Shown: positions 48,535-59,284 of the stretch, one piece after another
Position numbering within the stretch: the first letter of the stretch is position 1
Layout: every line of letters starts with the position of its first letter
Source of the DNA: Omphiscola glabra
Taxonomy: Eukaryota > Mollusca > Gastropoda > Lymnaeidae
DNA length: 64,000 nucleotides
Direction of reading: 5' to 3'
Assembly: GCA_964017045.1 (NCBI GenBank)
Contig: OZ024801.1
Span: forward strand, 28,988,049-29,052,048
The notes under the pieces: model-generated
What the model was told of the DNA's origin: nothing
Database searches by the model: none
The model's input: the letters and a program-made list of their open reading frames with translations, nothing else
Translations under genes and position numbers: made by a program

Positions 48535-49296
48535 TGTCACGGTCAATTTGATTATTCAGTGCAGTTTTCATAATGCTCGGTCATTATAAATAATGATGGA
48601 TAAAATCAGGCAATTTAATCATTCTGTATTTGTCTACGACAATCTAGGATAATTGATTACATTGCCCGGTCATTTAAAATACTGCTAATATTCCTCTAGT
48701 CACTTTAATAAATTGACAGCAATTTGGCAACGTGCGTTTGGAACAAAGCTAAAAGTTGGTCTAAAATGTTTTCTACCGACAGACGTTCTGCCTAATATAA
48801 ATTGTGAAGAGGACTTAGATGTAATCGTAAAAGATCAAAACACAATTTACAGTTTGTAGAAGAAGGTGCACTGCAAATTGAACCAGATTCAAATTCTTGA
48901 GCGGAGCTAGGTCCAAATCAACATAACATGGAGGAACTATCTTCTATTGATAGCTATGTTCAACCTTCAACTTCGTTATCTAAACCAATTTATGATTTCA
49001 ATAACAACGAAAGAAAAATAAATGTCTCCGAGCCATCTGATATTCAAGTCTCCGGTCATGAAAAAACGGATTTTTAATACTTGTTTGATCACCTCCATTT
49101 TGTTTCTTTTTTTGTATGTAGAAAAATATAAATAAATATTTTCTCAAATTGCCCACTCAGTTTCCAGCATTATTCATAATGCCCGGGCAATGTAATATTT
49201 TCTATATAATTTATCATTTTATTACATCCCATTGGGCACTTTTTAAATTGCCCGGGAATTATAAATAATGCCTAATTGTTTAAATTGACCGTAACG
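48535..49296 (+). mobile_element. Ginger-like integrase transposon, full-span internally deleted copy
   Basis: A 762-bp element. Its ends are tgtcacggtcaatt and aattgaccgtaacg, an inverted pair starting TGT and ending AC(G), as in integrase-type elements. Longer imperfect inverted motifs extend inward (tcattataaataatg / ttataaataatgcc; ttgcccgg). Exact GTAA lies on both sides (48531-48534 and 49297-49300). Removing the element and one GTAA restores a perfect 46-bp satellite unit (ctgtctgtagtaatattgtt). The interior keeps only the C-terminal part of a transposase, so it is non-autonomous. Ginger elements derive from Gypsy-type integrases and make 4-bp duplications; the assignment rests on ends, duplication size and the protein remnant. 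Confidence 0.78.
48710..49077 (+). pseudogene. Integrase-type transposase C-terminal remnant
   Basis: A first frame of 49 codons (48710-48859) reads AIWQRAFGTKLKVGLKCFLP, then TDVLPNINCEEDLDVIV. This matches the FG-x-K-x-K-x-GL...LP...EEDL signature that follows the catalytic DDE core in Ginger/GIN1/KRBA2-type integrases. A frameshift at about 48857 leads to a second frame (to 49077) beginning EEGALQIEPDSNS, with one internal TGA, then MEELSSIDSYVQPSTSLSKP and a final stop. The catalytic residues are absent, so it cannot be active. The duplication breakpoint at about 48886 lies inside this coding tail. Confidence 0.7.
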
Positions 49297-49300
49297 GTAA

Positions 49301-50968
49301 TATTGTTTAAAGGCCAGGAGGTATGGTGTACGACTATCTGTAGTAATATTGTTTATAGGCCAGCAGGTATGGTGTACGACTGTCTGTAGTAATATTGTTT
49401 AAAGGCCAGGAGGTAGGGTGTACGACTATCTGTAGTAATATTGTTTATAGGCCAGCAGGTATGGTGTACGACTGTCTGTAGTAATATTGTTTATAGGCCA
49501 GCAGGTAGGGTGTACGACTATCTGTAGTAATATTGTTTATAGGCCAGCAGGTATGGTGTACGACTGTCTGTAGTAATATTGTTTATAGGCCAGCAGGTAT
49601 GGTGTACGACTGTCTGTAGTAATATTGTTTATAGGCCAGGAGGTATGGTGTACGACTATCTGTAGTAATATTGTTTAAAGGCCAGGAGGTAGGGTGTACG
49701 ACTATCTGTAGTAATATTGTTTATAGGCCAGCAGGTATGGTGTACGACTGTCTGTAGTAATATTGTTTATAGGCCAGCAGGTAGGGTGTACGACTATCTG
49801 TAGTAATATTGTTTATAGGCCAGCAGGTATGGTGTACGACTGTCTGTAGTAATATTGTTTATAGGCCAGCAGGTATGGTGTACGACTGTCTGTAGTAATA
49901 TTGTTTATAGGCCAGCAGGTAGGGTGTACGACTATCTGTAGTAATATTGTTTATAGGCCAGCAGGTATGGTGTACGACTGTCTGTAGTAATATTGTTTAT
50001 AGGCCAGCAGGTAGGGTGTACGACTGTCTGTAGTAATATTGTTTATAGGCCAGCAGGTAGGGTGTACGACTATCTGTAGTAATATTGTTTATAGGCCAGC
50101 AGGTATGGTGTACGACTGTCTGTAGTAATATTGTTTAAAGGCCAGGAGGTAGGGTGTACGACTGTCTGTAGTAATATTGTTTAAAGGCCAGCAGGTATGG
50201 TGTACGACTATCTGTAGTAATATTGTTTATAGGCCAGCAGGTATGGTGTACGACTGTCTGTAGTAATATTGTTTAAAGGCCAGGAGGTAGGGTGTACGAC
50301 TATCTGTAGTAATATTGTTTATAGGCCAGCAGGTATGGTGTACGACTGTCTGTAGTAATATTGTTTAAAGGCCAGGAGGTATGGTGTACGACTATCTGTA
50401 GTAATATTGTTTAAAGGCCAGGAGGTAGGGTGTACGACTATCTGTAGTAATATTGTTTATAGGCCAGCAGGTATGGTGTACGACTATCTGTAGTAATATT
50501 GTTTATAGGCCAGCAGGTATGGTGTACGACTATCTGTAGTAATATTGTTTATAGGCCAGCAGGTATGGTGTACGACTGTCTGTAGTAATATTGTTTAAAG
50601 GCCAGGAGGTAGGGTGTACGACTATCTGTAGTAATATTGTTTATAGGCCAGCAGGTATGGTGTACGACTGTCTGTAGTAATATTGTTTAAAGGCCAGGAG
50701 GTAGGGTGTACGACTATCTGTAGTAATATTGTTTATAGGCCAGCAGGTATGGTGTACGACTGTCTGTAGTAATATTGTTTATAGGCCAGCAGGTAGGGTG
50801 TACGACTGTCTGTAGTAATATTGTTTATAGGCCAGCAGGTAGGGTGTACGACTATCTGTAGTAATATTGTTTATAGGCCAGCAGGTATGGTGTACGACTG
50901 TCTGTAGTAATATTGTTTAAAGGCCAGGAGGTAGGGTGTACGACTGTCTGTAGTAATATTGTTTAAAA
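49301..50968. repeat. 46-bp satellite array, about 36 units
   Basis: Unit ggccagcaggtatggtgtac, gactgtctgtagtaatattg, tttata. Two main variants tend to alternate: (ata)ggccagcaggtatgg...gactgtc and (aaa/ata)ggccag(g/c)aggtaggg...gactatc. This gives a partial 92-bp higher-order period. A single unit also lies left of the Ginger-like insertion (48508-48534), so the element sits at the edge of the array. Confidence 0.97.
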
Positions 50969-51400
50969 GCCGGCATATATTATAGAAAATGATAAGAAAA
51001 CTTTTGTTTTGTCGTAACACTTGGACCCACCGGGTATTTTCTCAAAACACCCGGATCTGGTGTAAAAAAACTGCCCCAGGTTAAGCCATGGTCTAGATTA
51101 TCTTACACCACACAAGAAACAGCGCTTCTTAAAAAAATTGTTTGACGTGACCCCGCTCATTTTTTAAAAATGATTTCTATCGGTAACACAAAACAATTTC
51201 GAATGTCATAACACATTTCATATATTTTATTAAATTAAAGAACCTGGTAAATAATTTATTACAGAGTAGAGTGATGCTTTTCTTTTTAATATGAAAACGA
51301 AGATAACTTTGTTCTACTGCCCATTGGTTTTCCTAATCATTTTTTTAAGGGCGGCCTGTGTGTGTTGTAGAGCCCGCTTCCCACAGGTCAGGACAAAATG
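50969..51400. other. Non-coding spacer
   Basis: No feature recognised. Confidence 0.5.
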
Positions 51401-51408
51401 CATTAGAA

Positions 51409-51604
51409 CAGCGGTTCTCACCCTGTGGGCCGCGACCCCTTTGGGGTCGCGCGGCCCTTTCCCAGGGGTCGCCTTAGACCATCTGAAAACACATATACTC
51501 TACAGTTATGAAGTAGAAACAAAAATAGTTTTGTTGATGGGGGTCGCCACAACACGAGCAACTGTATTAAAGGTTCGCGGCATTAGGAAAGTTGAGAACC
51601 ACTG
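51409..51604. mobile_element. SPIN-like hAT MITE with perfect TSD
   Basis: Ends are cagcggttctcaccc and gttgagaaccactg. The left arm is long (gcgacccctttggggtcgcg). An exact CATTAGAA duplication lies at 51401-51408 and 51605-51612. Confidence 0.93.
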
Positions 51605-51670
51605 CATTAGAATATACGTCACCTTTTCTAATGAAAACCAGACGAAAAGCTACAAATAAAACACCTAGGG

Positions 51671-51855
51671 CGGTGGTCGGAAAACTCAATAGTCAACAGA
51701 GCCAAAAAATCAGCAGCAGGACGATAAAAAAAATTTTGAGAGCCAAATTTCTTTTCAAGAACCTGTCAAGAACCATGTTTTTCGGAGTCCAATTCGATTT
51801 GTGGCCGACTGGCCGAGCCGCACTCAGCTCGCGAGCCGCGATTTGTCGACCACTG
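51671..51855. mobile_element. hAT-type MITE, CAGTGGTCGGNAAACT family
   Basis: The left end cggtggtcggaaaactc and right end cgatttgtcgaccactg are inverted, with the gcgagccgc subterminal motif. The flanks ACCTAGGG and ACCAAAGG match at 6 of 8 positions. A 155-codon frame (51592-52059) runs through both this element and its flank and is not supported as a gene. Confidence 0.72.
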
Positions 51856-52443
51856 ACCAAAGGTTTTACCATTGTTCCCCTCTTTTCTTTGGCCAACCGC
51901 TATTTTCATTTCGTGGGCCGGTGCCGGGTCACGAAACGGCGTTTGGAAAACGCTGAAATAGACCTTTCCTTTGGTTCGCGTGCAATTCAAGGGAGACGCA
52001 TGTCTTCGTTACCTTATTTGAAGCGTCGGAAAAGGCCACATGTTGAATATGTAATGTAAACGTCGGGTTAAAAATAACACTCTCTGCTCATAGATGTCGA
52101 TCACTCCTAATTCAAACAATGGATGTGGAACACAATGAACCCACACACAAAAATGTTCTGATTCTTATGACCTTTAATGCGGAAAGGTCAAGTGGAGTCA
52201 TGACTTGTGATTTGTGATGCATGATTTTTAAAAAAAGAAGGGAAAAAAGTTCGTTGGTTGACTATTACAATTGTTTTTATAGCCTACCAGCCCCACACAA
52301 TGATAAGGGCAACCATGGCTGTGACACCAGTGGAATATTGTGTGAACTAAGCTCCACGAGTCAGAGCAAAAGTAGCCGACAAGTAAATTGACCAGACTCA
52401 GTTTATAATGTCTAAATAGTACAATAAATTAGCTAAAGGCTAA
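51856..52443. other. Non-coding spacer
   Basis: No gene seen. Confidence 0.5.
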
Positions 52444-52960
52444 GGGGTCGTTCGTAAATTACGTCACGCTAAATATGACCTTTTTAGACCCCCCTTTCCC
52501 CTGTCACGGCGTGTCACAAATTCTTTTCCAGTGTCACGTCACACCTAAAAAATTCCAAACATACATGTTTTTTTTAAAACTTAACTTAGATTTGATTTTA
52601 TTCTTTAACATTTTCCCATAATGGATTAAGATGTAGTATTATTAGAAAACTGTGACGTGAAACAACGAAGTCATCCGCAAGCCGAATGTAAAATGGCCAC
52701 AACAGTTTTTGCGTCCTTTTTCGATATGCGCAAAAGGTGTGAGCGACTGAATTTCACAGTACCTATAATACCTGAGGCAATTTCGGCCTCAAATTAATGT
52801 TTTTAAAATTAATTAAATAAATTTTTTTTTCAAAATTATAAAATTTTAGATTTAAAAAAAAAAAACAGTGACGTCACAAATTTTTGATCCCCCCTACCCC
52901 ATGTTACAAAGTGTCACACATTCTAGACCCCTTCCCCCTCTGAGCGTGACGTATTTTGGT
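52444..52960. mobile_element. GGGGTCGTTCG MITE, longer copy with eroded right end
   Basis: The left end ggggtcgttcgtaaattacg matches the copy at 24402. The shared core includes cccataatggattaagatgt and agtattattagaaaactg. About 115 bp from gacgtgaaacaacgaagtca to gcgactgaatttcacag (about 52650-52765) is absent from the 24402 copy. The right end decays after gcgtgacgta. Confidence 0.75.
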
Positions 52961-53049
52961 CAAATCGATAGCAGTGATCCGAGGCGCCAAATAGTGTGAA
53001 TCGTTTGTATAAAAATCCATAAGGCTGATTCTTTTTATGAAATATTCAA

Positions 53050-53312
53050 CAATTATGCATACAGGTCAGGTCATTTTTTGAAATATTCAACAATTATTCA
53101 TACAGGTCAGGTCATTTTTTTGAAATTATTCATACAGGTCAGGTCATTTTTTTGAAATTATTCATACAGGTCAGGTCATTTTTTTGAAATTATTCATACA
53201 GGTCAGGTCATTTTTTTGAAATTATTCATACAGGTCAGGTCATTTTTTTGAAATTATTCATACAGGTCAGGTCATTTTTAAAAAAATATTCAACAATTAT
53301 TCATACAGTTCA
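53050..53312. repeat. 32-bp minisatellite, about 7-8 units
   Basis: Unit attattcatacaggtcaggt then catttttttgaa. The end units are longer (aaatattcaacaattattca). The overlapping aggtcaggtca motif resembles nuclear-receptor half-sites but has no proper spacing. Confidence 0.92.
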
Positions 53313-53329
53313 GGTCTTTTTTTTTTTTT

Positions 53330-53914
53330 TTTTTGAAAGATTTTATTAACATTGAAACCGATACACAACATTTTTTGAAATATTTTATTCACATTAATTT
53401 AAACGGATACATCAATCATCTTTCTAACGAAAACATTTTTTTTTCTATAAACGAAGTACATGTACTAAAAATTGGCCAGACAGTTACGTGAACACTGCAT
53501 CCTGACAGCAAAGAAAATAATTTTTCGGTTACAAAAATCCCATGTGAAGTTTGTCCACACATCCGGTCGGTCACACAAAGCCATTTCAGCTCAGCTAATT
53601 TGAAAGAGTGAAACTGACAGTCATGTCACGTAGGAGTTTTCCCGCCATAAACATGTTTTGCCCACTTTTAAATCAACTCTGTATTAGTAGGTCGGAGGAA
53701 GTTGTTAAATGTAAACAGACAATAACATAGGCCAATATATATTCAGGACTTATGGAGTCATTAAGACCTGATTCTAAACTATATATTGCAATGCTTTCAG
53801 TGCTAGGATATCAAAGTCGAAATGTTTTAATTGAACGGACTATAAAATGTATGTCAGGGAAAATAAAATACTGCTATTGAAACACCGGCGTGTGAAGAAA
53901 GGGAACAAATCTCG
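53330..53914. other. Non-coding spacer
   Basis: A T run near 53318-53334; otherwise no feature recognised. Confidence 0.5.
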
Positions 53915-54230
53915 AGTCAATGACGTGCCAGGCTATCCACCGCGTCAATGACGTGCCAGGCTGTCCACCGTGTCATTGAAATGCTCGGCTGTCCACCTTG
54001 TCATTGATATGTTCGGCTGTCCACCGTGTTATTGACGTGCCAGGCTGTCCACCGTGTCATTGATATGCCAGACTGTCCACCGTGTCAATGACATGCCAGT
54101 TGCCCCCCACCATGTCATATTACACAAGCAGCTGCTAATAAATTCTCTCGCAAGGTTTGCTAGCATCAGTAGTGTCACGTGCACCGTCATTTAACCCCAC
54201 GTACTTGTGCTCCTGTAAAACATAGCCCAT
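53915..54230 (-). repeat. Inverted, diverged copy of the 29483-29700 region
   Basis: Plus-strand units gtcaatgacgtgccaggctg tccaccgt (53915-54115) are the complement of the 28-bp minisatellite. Beyond them, the reverse complement of 54140-54220 reads tacaggagcacaagtacgtg, gggttaaatgacggtgcacg, tgacactactg. It aligns with 29487-29540 (acaggagagcaggtacgtgg...gacattactg) across the left boundary of the triplicated unit. Confidence 0.85.
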
Positions 54231-55575
54231 GCAGGTGTTATCAGAAATAAGACTTTTCTAGTTGTATCAGATTCAAGGAATTTTCTTATAATTTCGTATG
54301 TTGGATGTCTCCCTATGTTAATTTGATCTTTTCTTTGCTTGATTGTCCTGTCCTTTGAACCGAGGAAAAAAACGTCTTTAAGGGGGTGATATTATGGGAA
54401 GTTACAAGTGAGGCAACGATATGCTCAAAATATTGTCATGGAGACAGCTATTTGAAATAAGTCACGTGTATAAAAGATCTCACAGTTGATGAGATCTCGT
54501 CTGGAAGAAGTCCCCCCGTCCGGGTCATCGATCTCTTTTTGGTCTTGAAATCCAATCAATCGGGTATCGGAACCGTCTAGGCTCCATGAGGTCACGGCCA
54601 GGACCACCAGGCATGGGCGGGTGTGGTCAGGGTGGCACCACCGGTACGTCAGTTATGTTTGCCCATTTAAAAACTATTTTTGTAAAATCCAGACTGCTGG
54701 TGATCGGTTTTTCAAGAAATAGCCGTTCATTAAATGTGATTACGTCACATTAGCGAAGTTTTAAATTTCTTCCACACAGACATATGATGCTGTTTAACTG
54801 GCGTTGGTCATTGGGGGGGGGGGGTGGTGTGAATCAATGGCAAGCTCTAATATTAAATTTCTCCCACGCACCTGATGTGATAACTTTTTTACTGACTCGT
54901 CTGTGAAACAGTTATAGAAGTAAAATATGTTAGCACATGAGTGGGGGCGGGGGGAGGGGGGGAGACGGCGACATGTTTCCAGTTGTCAAGTTTAATGTGA
55001 CGCTTAGCAGGTGGTACGATGGTCATTGTTTGCCTTCGCTCGTCAGGATGACCAAGGCGATTTTTGACTTGCGTTGTAGCCTTGACTTGAGCCGATTTTG
55101 TTTTTAAAGAGAGGGAGAGTCGCTCAATTCGTCAGCCTCGCTCTCTCGTCCTTGCCTAATTGAACCAGTGTTAAGACTTAGTCGAGACGACGGAAATAGA
55201 CCAGAATGCATGAAATGAAATTATGACCAGCAGTGTTATTTGGTGTTGTTTTTTTTTTTTAACGATGGTTACGAGAGTTATTGAACGTTAGAAATGAAGT
55301 TCACTATCACTGATGTGTGAGTCAAGTTGACAACGATAATATCGTAAGTCTTTCGACAATCGACCGTAGGGGTTTGCTTCCGCTACCCTGATGAATAATA
55401 TCTTTGAATATGACAAGTATATATATATTAAAGCTGTATATTTATCTGTATATTTATCTTTATGTGCATCTGTATGTGTATCTGTATATTTATCTTTTTA
55501 TGTATCTGTATATTTATCTATATAACTATCTGCCCATTTATTTGCATATTTATCTATTTTTTTAAAAAGGCTTTA
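54231..55575. other. Non-repetitive stretch, no confirmed gene
   Basis: On the minus strand a frame from about 54650 to 54425 reads protein-like (TSWSLDGSDTRLIGFQDQKE and on) and contains a donor-like aact|gtgaga. It lacks an ATG near its start or any known motif. G-rich tracts lie near 54811-54824 and 54941-54963. TGTAT/TTTATC microsatellite-like sequence runs at 55436-55555. Confidence 0.4.
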
Positions 55576-55578
55576 ATA

Positions 55579-55757
55579 CAAGCATGCGCAACTCAAAATG
55601 GAAGACGGGCCGTAATACGTTATGAAAAACTGGTGCGGGTCAAAATAAAATATATAAGAAAATAATAAGAATAAAGCATATTTCGTTACTTCGCAAGCCG
55701 CAAAGTGGGCGCTGGCGGGCCGCATGCGGCCCGCGGGCCATATGTTGAGCAGGCCTG
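55579..55757. mobile_element. CAGGCCTGCNCAAC hAT MITE (OC1-like), perfect TSD
   Basis: The left end caagcatgcgcaactcaaaa and right end atgttgagcaggcctg are inverted. Exact CTTTAATA lies at 55571-55578 and 55758-55765. It shares its interior (gggccgtaatacgttatgaa; ataataagaataaagcatat) with the copy at 1627-1836. Confidence 0.93.
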
Positions 55758-55765
55758 CTTTAATA

Positions 55766-56242
55766 TGTTTAAATCCTTTTTCCCGGAAGACATATGTTAG
55801 CTTCTAATAAATGGTATCATATTTTAAGCGCCAGGACCCATTTCTTTACTTTATAAACAGGTTATAAGAAGCTGGTCATAGTCATGGCCATGTAACACTC
55901 CGTTTAGTAAGTTCAATATTCACGAGTGAATCCATATAAAGTGTTAGAGCAAGCATCTTTCGTGACAAGAACAATGGCGGACATCACTGTGCAAAAATAA
56001 AAACAAAACAAAAAACTTCAAAAAGAAAAACAATACTTTTTTTGAATTCATAATTACAGTTATTAAAATGGAAGAGGGAGGGGTGGAATGTATCCCCGCG
56101 AACTCTCTGCTCAACACGCCCCTGAGGTCAACCTACAGGATTGTGCAAGCGTCTGGATCAGAGCGACCATGACATGTCTTGGTCCCTGAACCAAAGCCCT
56201 GGGGAAATCATAGACTGGTATCAGCGTGGTGGGCGAATATTG
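55766..56242. other. Non-coding spacer
   Basis: No feature recognised. Confidence 0.5.
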
Positions 56243-56600
56243 TCTCTTAAAGTATCATTTTAGGTGTCCCGCTACATTGGTCTTAAAGTATCATTTTAGG
56301 TGTCCCTCCATATTGGTCTTAAAGTATCATTTTAGGTGTCCCGCTACATTGGTCTTAAAGTATCATTTTAGGTGTCCCGCCATATTGGTCTTAAAGTATC
56401 ATTTTAGGTGTCCAGCTACATTGGTCTTAAAGTATCATTTTAGGTGTCCCGCCACATTGGTCTTAAAGTATCATTTTAGGTGTCCCGCCACAGTGGTCTT
56501 AAAATATCATTTTAGGTGTCCCGCCACATTGGTCTTATAGTATCATTTTAGGTGTCCCGCCACATTGGTTTTATAGTATCATTTTAGGTGTCCCGCCATA
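56243..56600. repeat. 36-bp minisatellite, about ten units
   Basis: Unit cttaaagtatcattttaggt then gtcccgccacattggt. The open frame with LKYHFRCPATLV repeats is a product of the 36-bp period. Confidence 0.95.
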
Positions 56601-57837
56601 GGGAGGCTCCGAATGCTGAGCGCTTCATTTCCCCGTGTTACCTGAGGGTGTTATATATTTTTTTTATTCTCTTAAGCTGCAGGCGCCAAAAATCTTTCAG
56701 CTTGTGAATGTGAAGCATGGGGTCATATCATGCGGCTCTGATTGCATATTTCCAAACTGAGGTGTCTCTGGAACAAGATGAGAAGTCGCATTCAGAATTT
56801 CGTTCTGAGACCACGCAGCCTCTATGTATACTTTTACTCGGATGTTTAGAGAGACGCAGCCTACCCGCTGTGTTGTATCGATGAATCTCATGAGTTAACG
56901 TCACATTATTTAGATATCATCTCAAAGATCTTCAACTACCAATGTTTTGCCCCCCCCCTCCCCCTGAATATCATCGTTTACATTTTACCTATTTCAATAT
57001 CGCCACGTTCAAAAGGTTAAAAGAATTAAAGCTGGTGACGTTACGTCAGAAATTGGATATTTTGAATTTGTTCTCCAGCCACTTCCCCGGAAATCCAACC
57101 TATTACCCCCACGCCCAATGCTCCAGCCCCTTTCACGCAGAATCCAATCCCCTTTCCAAAGATGCCAGACACACTCATTCCGCACCAAATACTCTAGTGT
57201 CCCCCCACCACCCTTCTCTCTCCCCCCCCCCCCCCCAAGGCCCTAAAACCCCATACTGCTCAACGGGTCTGTAATCGGTCCGGATTTCCGGGGACAATGC
57301 CACGTGTGGTCAGCATTTAACACGAATCAAATGCCAACTGTCACGACCGGCCCTGTGACTTACAACAGTCCCAGAGACACATGAATCAATGTTGGCATTC
57401 CCTCCCATCCCCCCACCCCCATTACACACATCTATTTTTCCCCTTCCCTTTCCATGCGGAAGCAACCAAAACTTTGCCGCACGCTGGTTCCGTTAATTAG
57501 CTCCCTTGGAAGTGCAGCCAATGCCTTGCCATGGGCCGGGCATTGGGAGAATAAATATTTAAAAGCTACGCGAGAGCTAAAACATTTATTGGGGGGGGGG
57601 GGCTTTTTAGAAGTCAGTTGCGTCATGGAGCTGTATGGGGCCTTTGATCTCACGGACTACTCAACAAAATACTCCACGGGTCCCCGACTGTTTGCTCGGC
57701 TCACAATCATCTCACGCGCGTCGCAGGAGCAAACAAGTGGGATTAAAATTCAATCTAACGGAGCGTTTCACGGTCGACCGAATCATATACGCCAGCTTCA
57801 GAGTGTCAGACGGGAGACAACATTTTAGACTTGTTTA
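56601..57837. other. Non-repetitive stretch, no confirmed gene
   Basis: Short open frames at 56697-56891 (minus) and 57454-57828 (plus) look mildly protein-like but have no recognisable motif. C and G homopolymer runs near 56950, 57220-57236 and 57590-57603. Confidence 0.4.
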
Positions 57838-58440
57838 AATGCTACATGTAAATGAAGTATTAGTTCAGCCGCATAGTCTGTATACTAATGTATGCTGCAT
57901 GTAAATGAAGGATTAGTTCAGCCGCATAGTCTGTATACTAGTGTATTCTACACGTAAATGAAGGAAAAGTTCAACCACATAGTCTGTGTGCAAGTGTATG
58001 CCCCATGTACATGAATGATTAGTTTAACCCCATAGTTACTAAGCGAGTATAGGCTACATGTTCATGCAGAACTGGTTCAGTCCCATAAGCTAGTATAGGC
58101 TACATGTTAATGCAGAACTGGTTCAGTCCCACAAGCTAGTATAGGCTACATGTTAATGCAGAACTTGTTCAGTCCCATAAGCTAATATAGGCTACATGTT
58201 AATGAAGAACTGGTTCAGTCCCACAAGCTAGTATAGGCTACATGTTAATGCAGAACTGGTTCAGTCCCATAAGCTAGTATAGGCTACATGTTAATGCAGA
58301 ACTGGTTCAGTCCCATAAGCTAGTATAGGCTACATGTTAATGCAGAACTGGTTCAGTCCCATAAGCTAGTATAGGCTACATGTTAAGGCAGAACTGGTAC
58401 AGTCCCATAGTAACTAAGCCAGTATAGGCTACATGTAAAC
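57838..58440. repeat. 46-bp minisatellite with longer left units
   Basis: The right part has about eight units of gctagtataggctacatgtt, aatgcagaactggttcagtc, ccataa. The left three units are about 58 bp and read atgtaaatgaagtattagtt...gcatagtctgtatac. Confidence 0.92.
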
Positions 58441-58569
58441 GAAGAGTTACTTGAGTCCATTCTTACGCAAGTGTAAAATGATGGTTTCATTTCTTTTTCC
58501 TTGTTATATTCACAAATTATGGAACATTTAGAGATGAAATGGGAGAGGGGATGGTTTTTTATTTCCTAC

Positions 58570-58785
58570 CAGTGGTACTACAAGGACTAATCTAACAGGA
58601 GATGCTATTGATATGTTTATTTCCTACCAGTGGTAGGACAAGGAATAATCTAACAAGAGATGTTTTGATATGTTTATTTCCTACCAGTGGTATGACAAGG
58701 ACTAATCTAACAGGAGATGCTTTGATATGTTTATTTCATTGCAGTAGTAGGACAAGGACTAATTTAACAGGAGATGCTATTAATT
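58570..58785. repeat. 57-bp minisatellite, about four units
   Basis: Unit gatatgtttatttcctacca, gtggtatgacaaggactaat, ctaacaggagatgcttt. The 57-bp period gives an open frame with LICLFPTSG repeats. Confidence 0.92.
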
Positions 58786-59284
58786 TATTTAGTTATGCAT
58801 TCTGTTTCGCACGATCTATAAATGAAATTATAGATCTTGCTTTTAAAAAATGATTGATACTAGATACTAGATAAAGAGCTCTGCAAAGAACTTATATCAA
58901 ATATATTAATTTATTTTGAAACTGGTGGAAAGTTGCCGTACATATGCGACATAAATTTATGTTATTTAGATTTTACAGATTTTGTTGTTGTTCAGGCGCA
59001 AAAATATTTTAACTTTTAATAAACACACGTAAAAACTCAAACCGGAGTCGGCGTAAATCTCATAAAGCTCCATCCCCTGAAAAGCTAAGCGATTCTTTAC
59101 TACTAGTCTTTTACTGTGGGCGCTCGGAGAATTCAAAATGGACATCCAGTGTGTCGTTTCTCTACAACGGAAGCGGTGACTGAAAGGAATCGACATTTGA
59201 AATGCTCTCGTCTGGTAGTGAAGAAATCCTCATGCATTCCAAAACTCACATCACGCATTCCTGGTTACGAATCAGTCCGTGAGC
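58786..59284. other. Non-coding spacer
   Basis: No feature recognised. Confidence 0.5.

Larger units (their letters stand above)
42433..48886. repeat. 6.45-kb tandem segmental duplication, copy 3
   Basis: The last copy. Unlike copies 1 and 2 it runs on past aattgaacca into the remaining half of the Ginger-like element, so it preserves the original right-hand context. Confidence 0.97.

Noticed and set aside
51592..52059. 155-codon frame
   Set aside because: It runs across a MITE end, the whole CAGTGGTCGG element and its flank, so its open state is not coding evidence.
53050..53312. Nuclear-receptor response elements in aggtcaggtca
   Set aside because: The half-sites overlap by one base and do not form any standard spacing; recurrence follows from the tandem unit.
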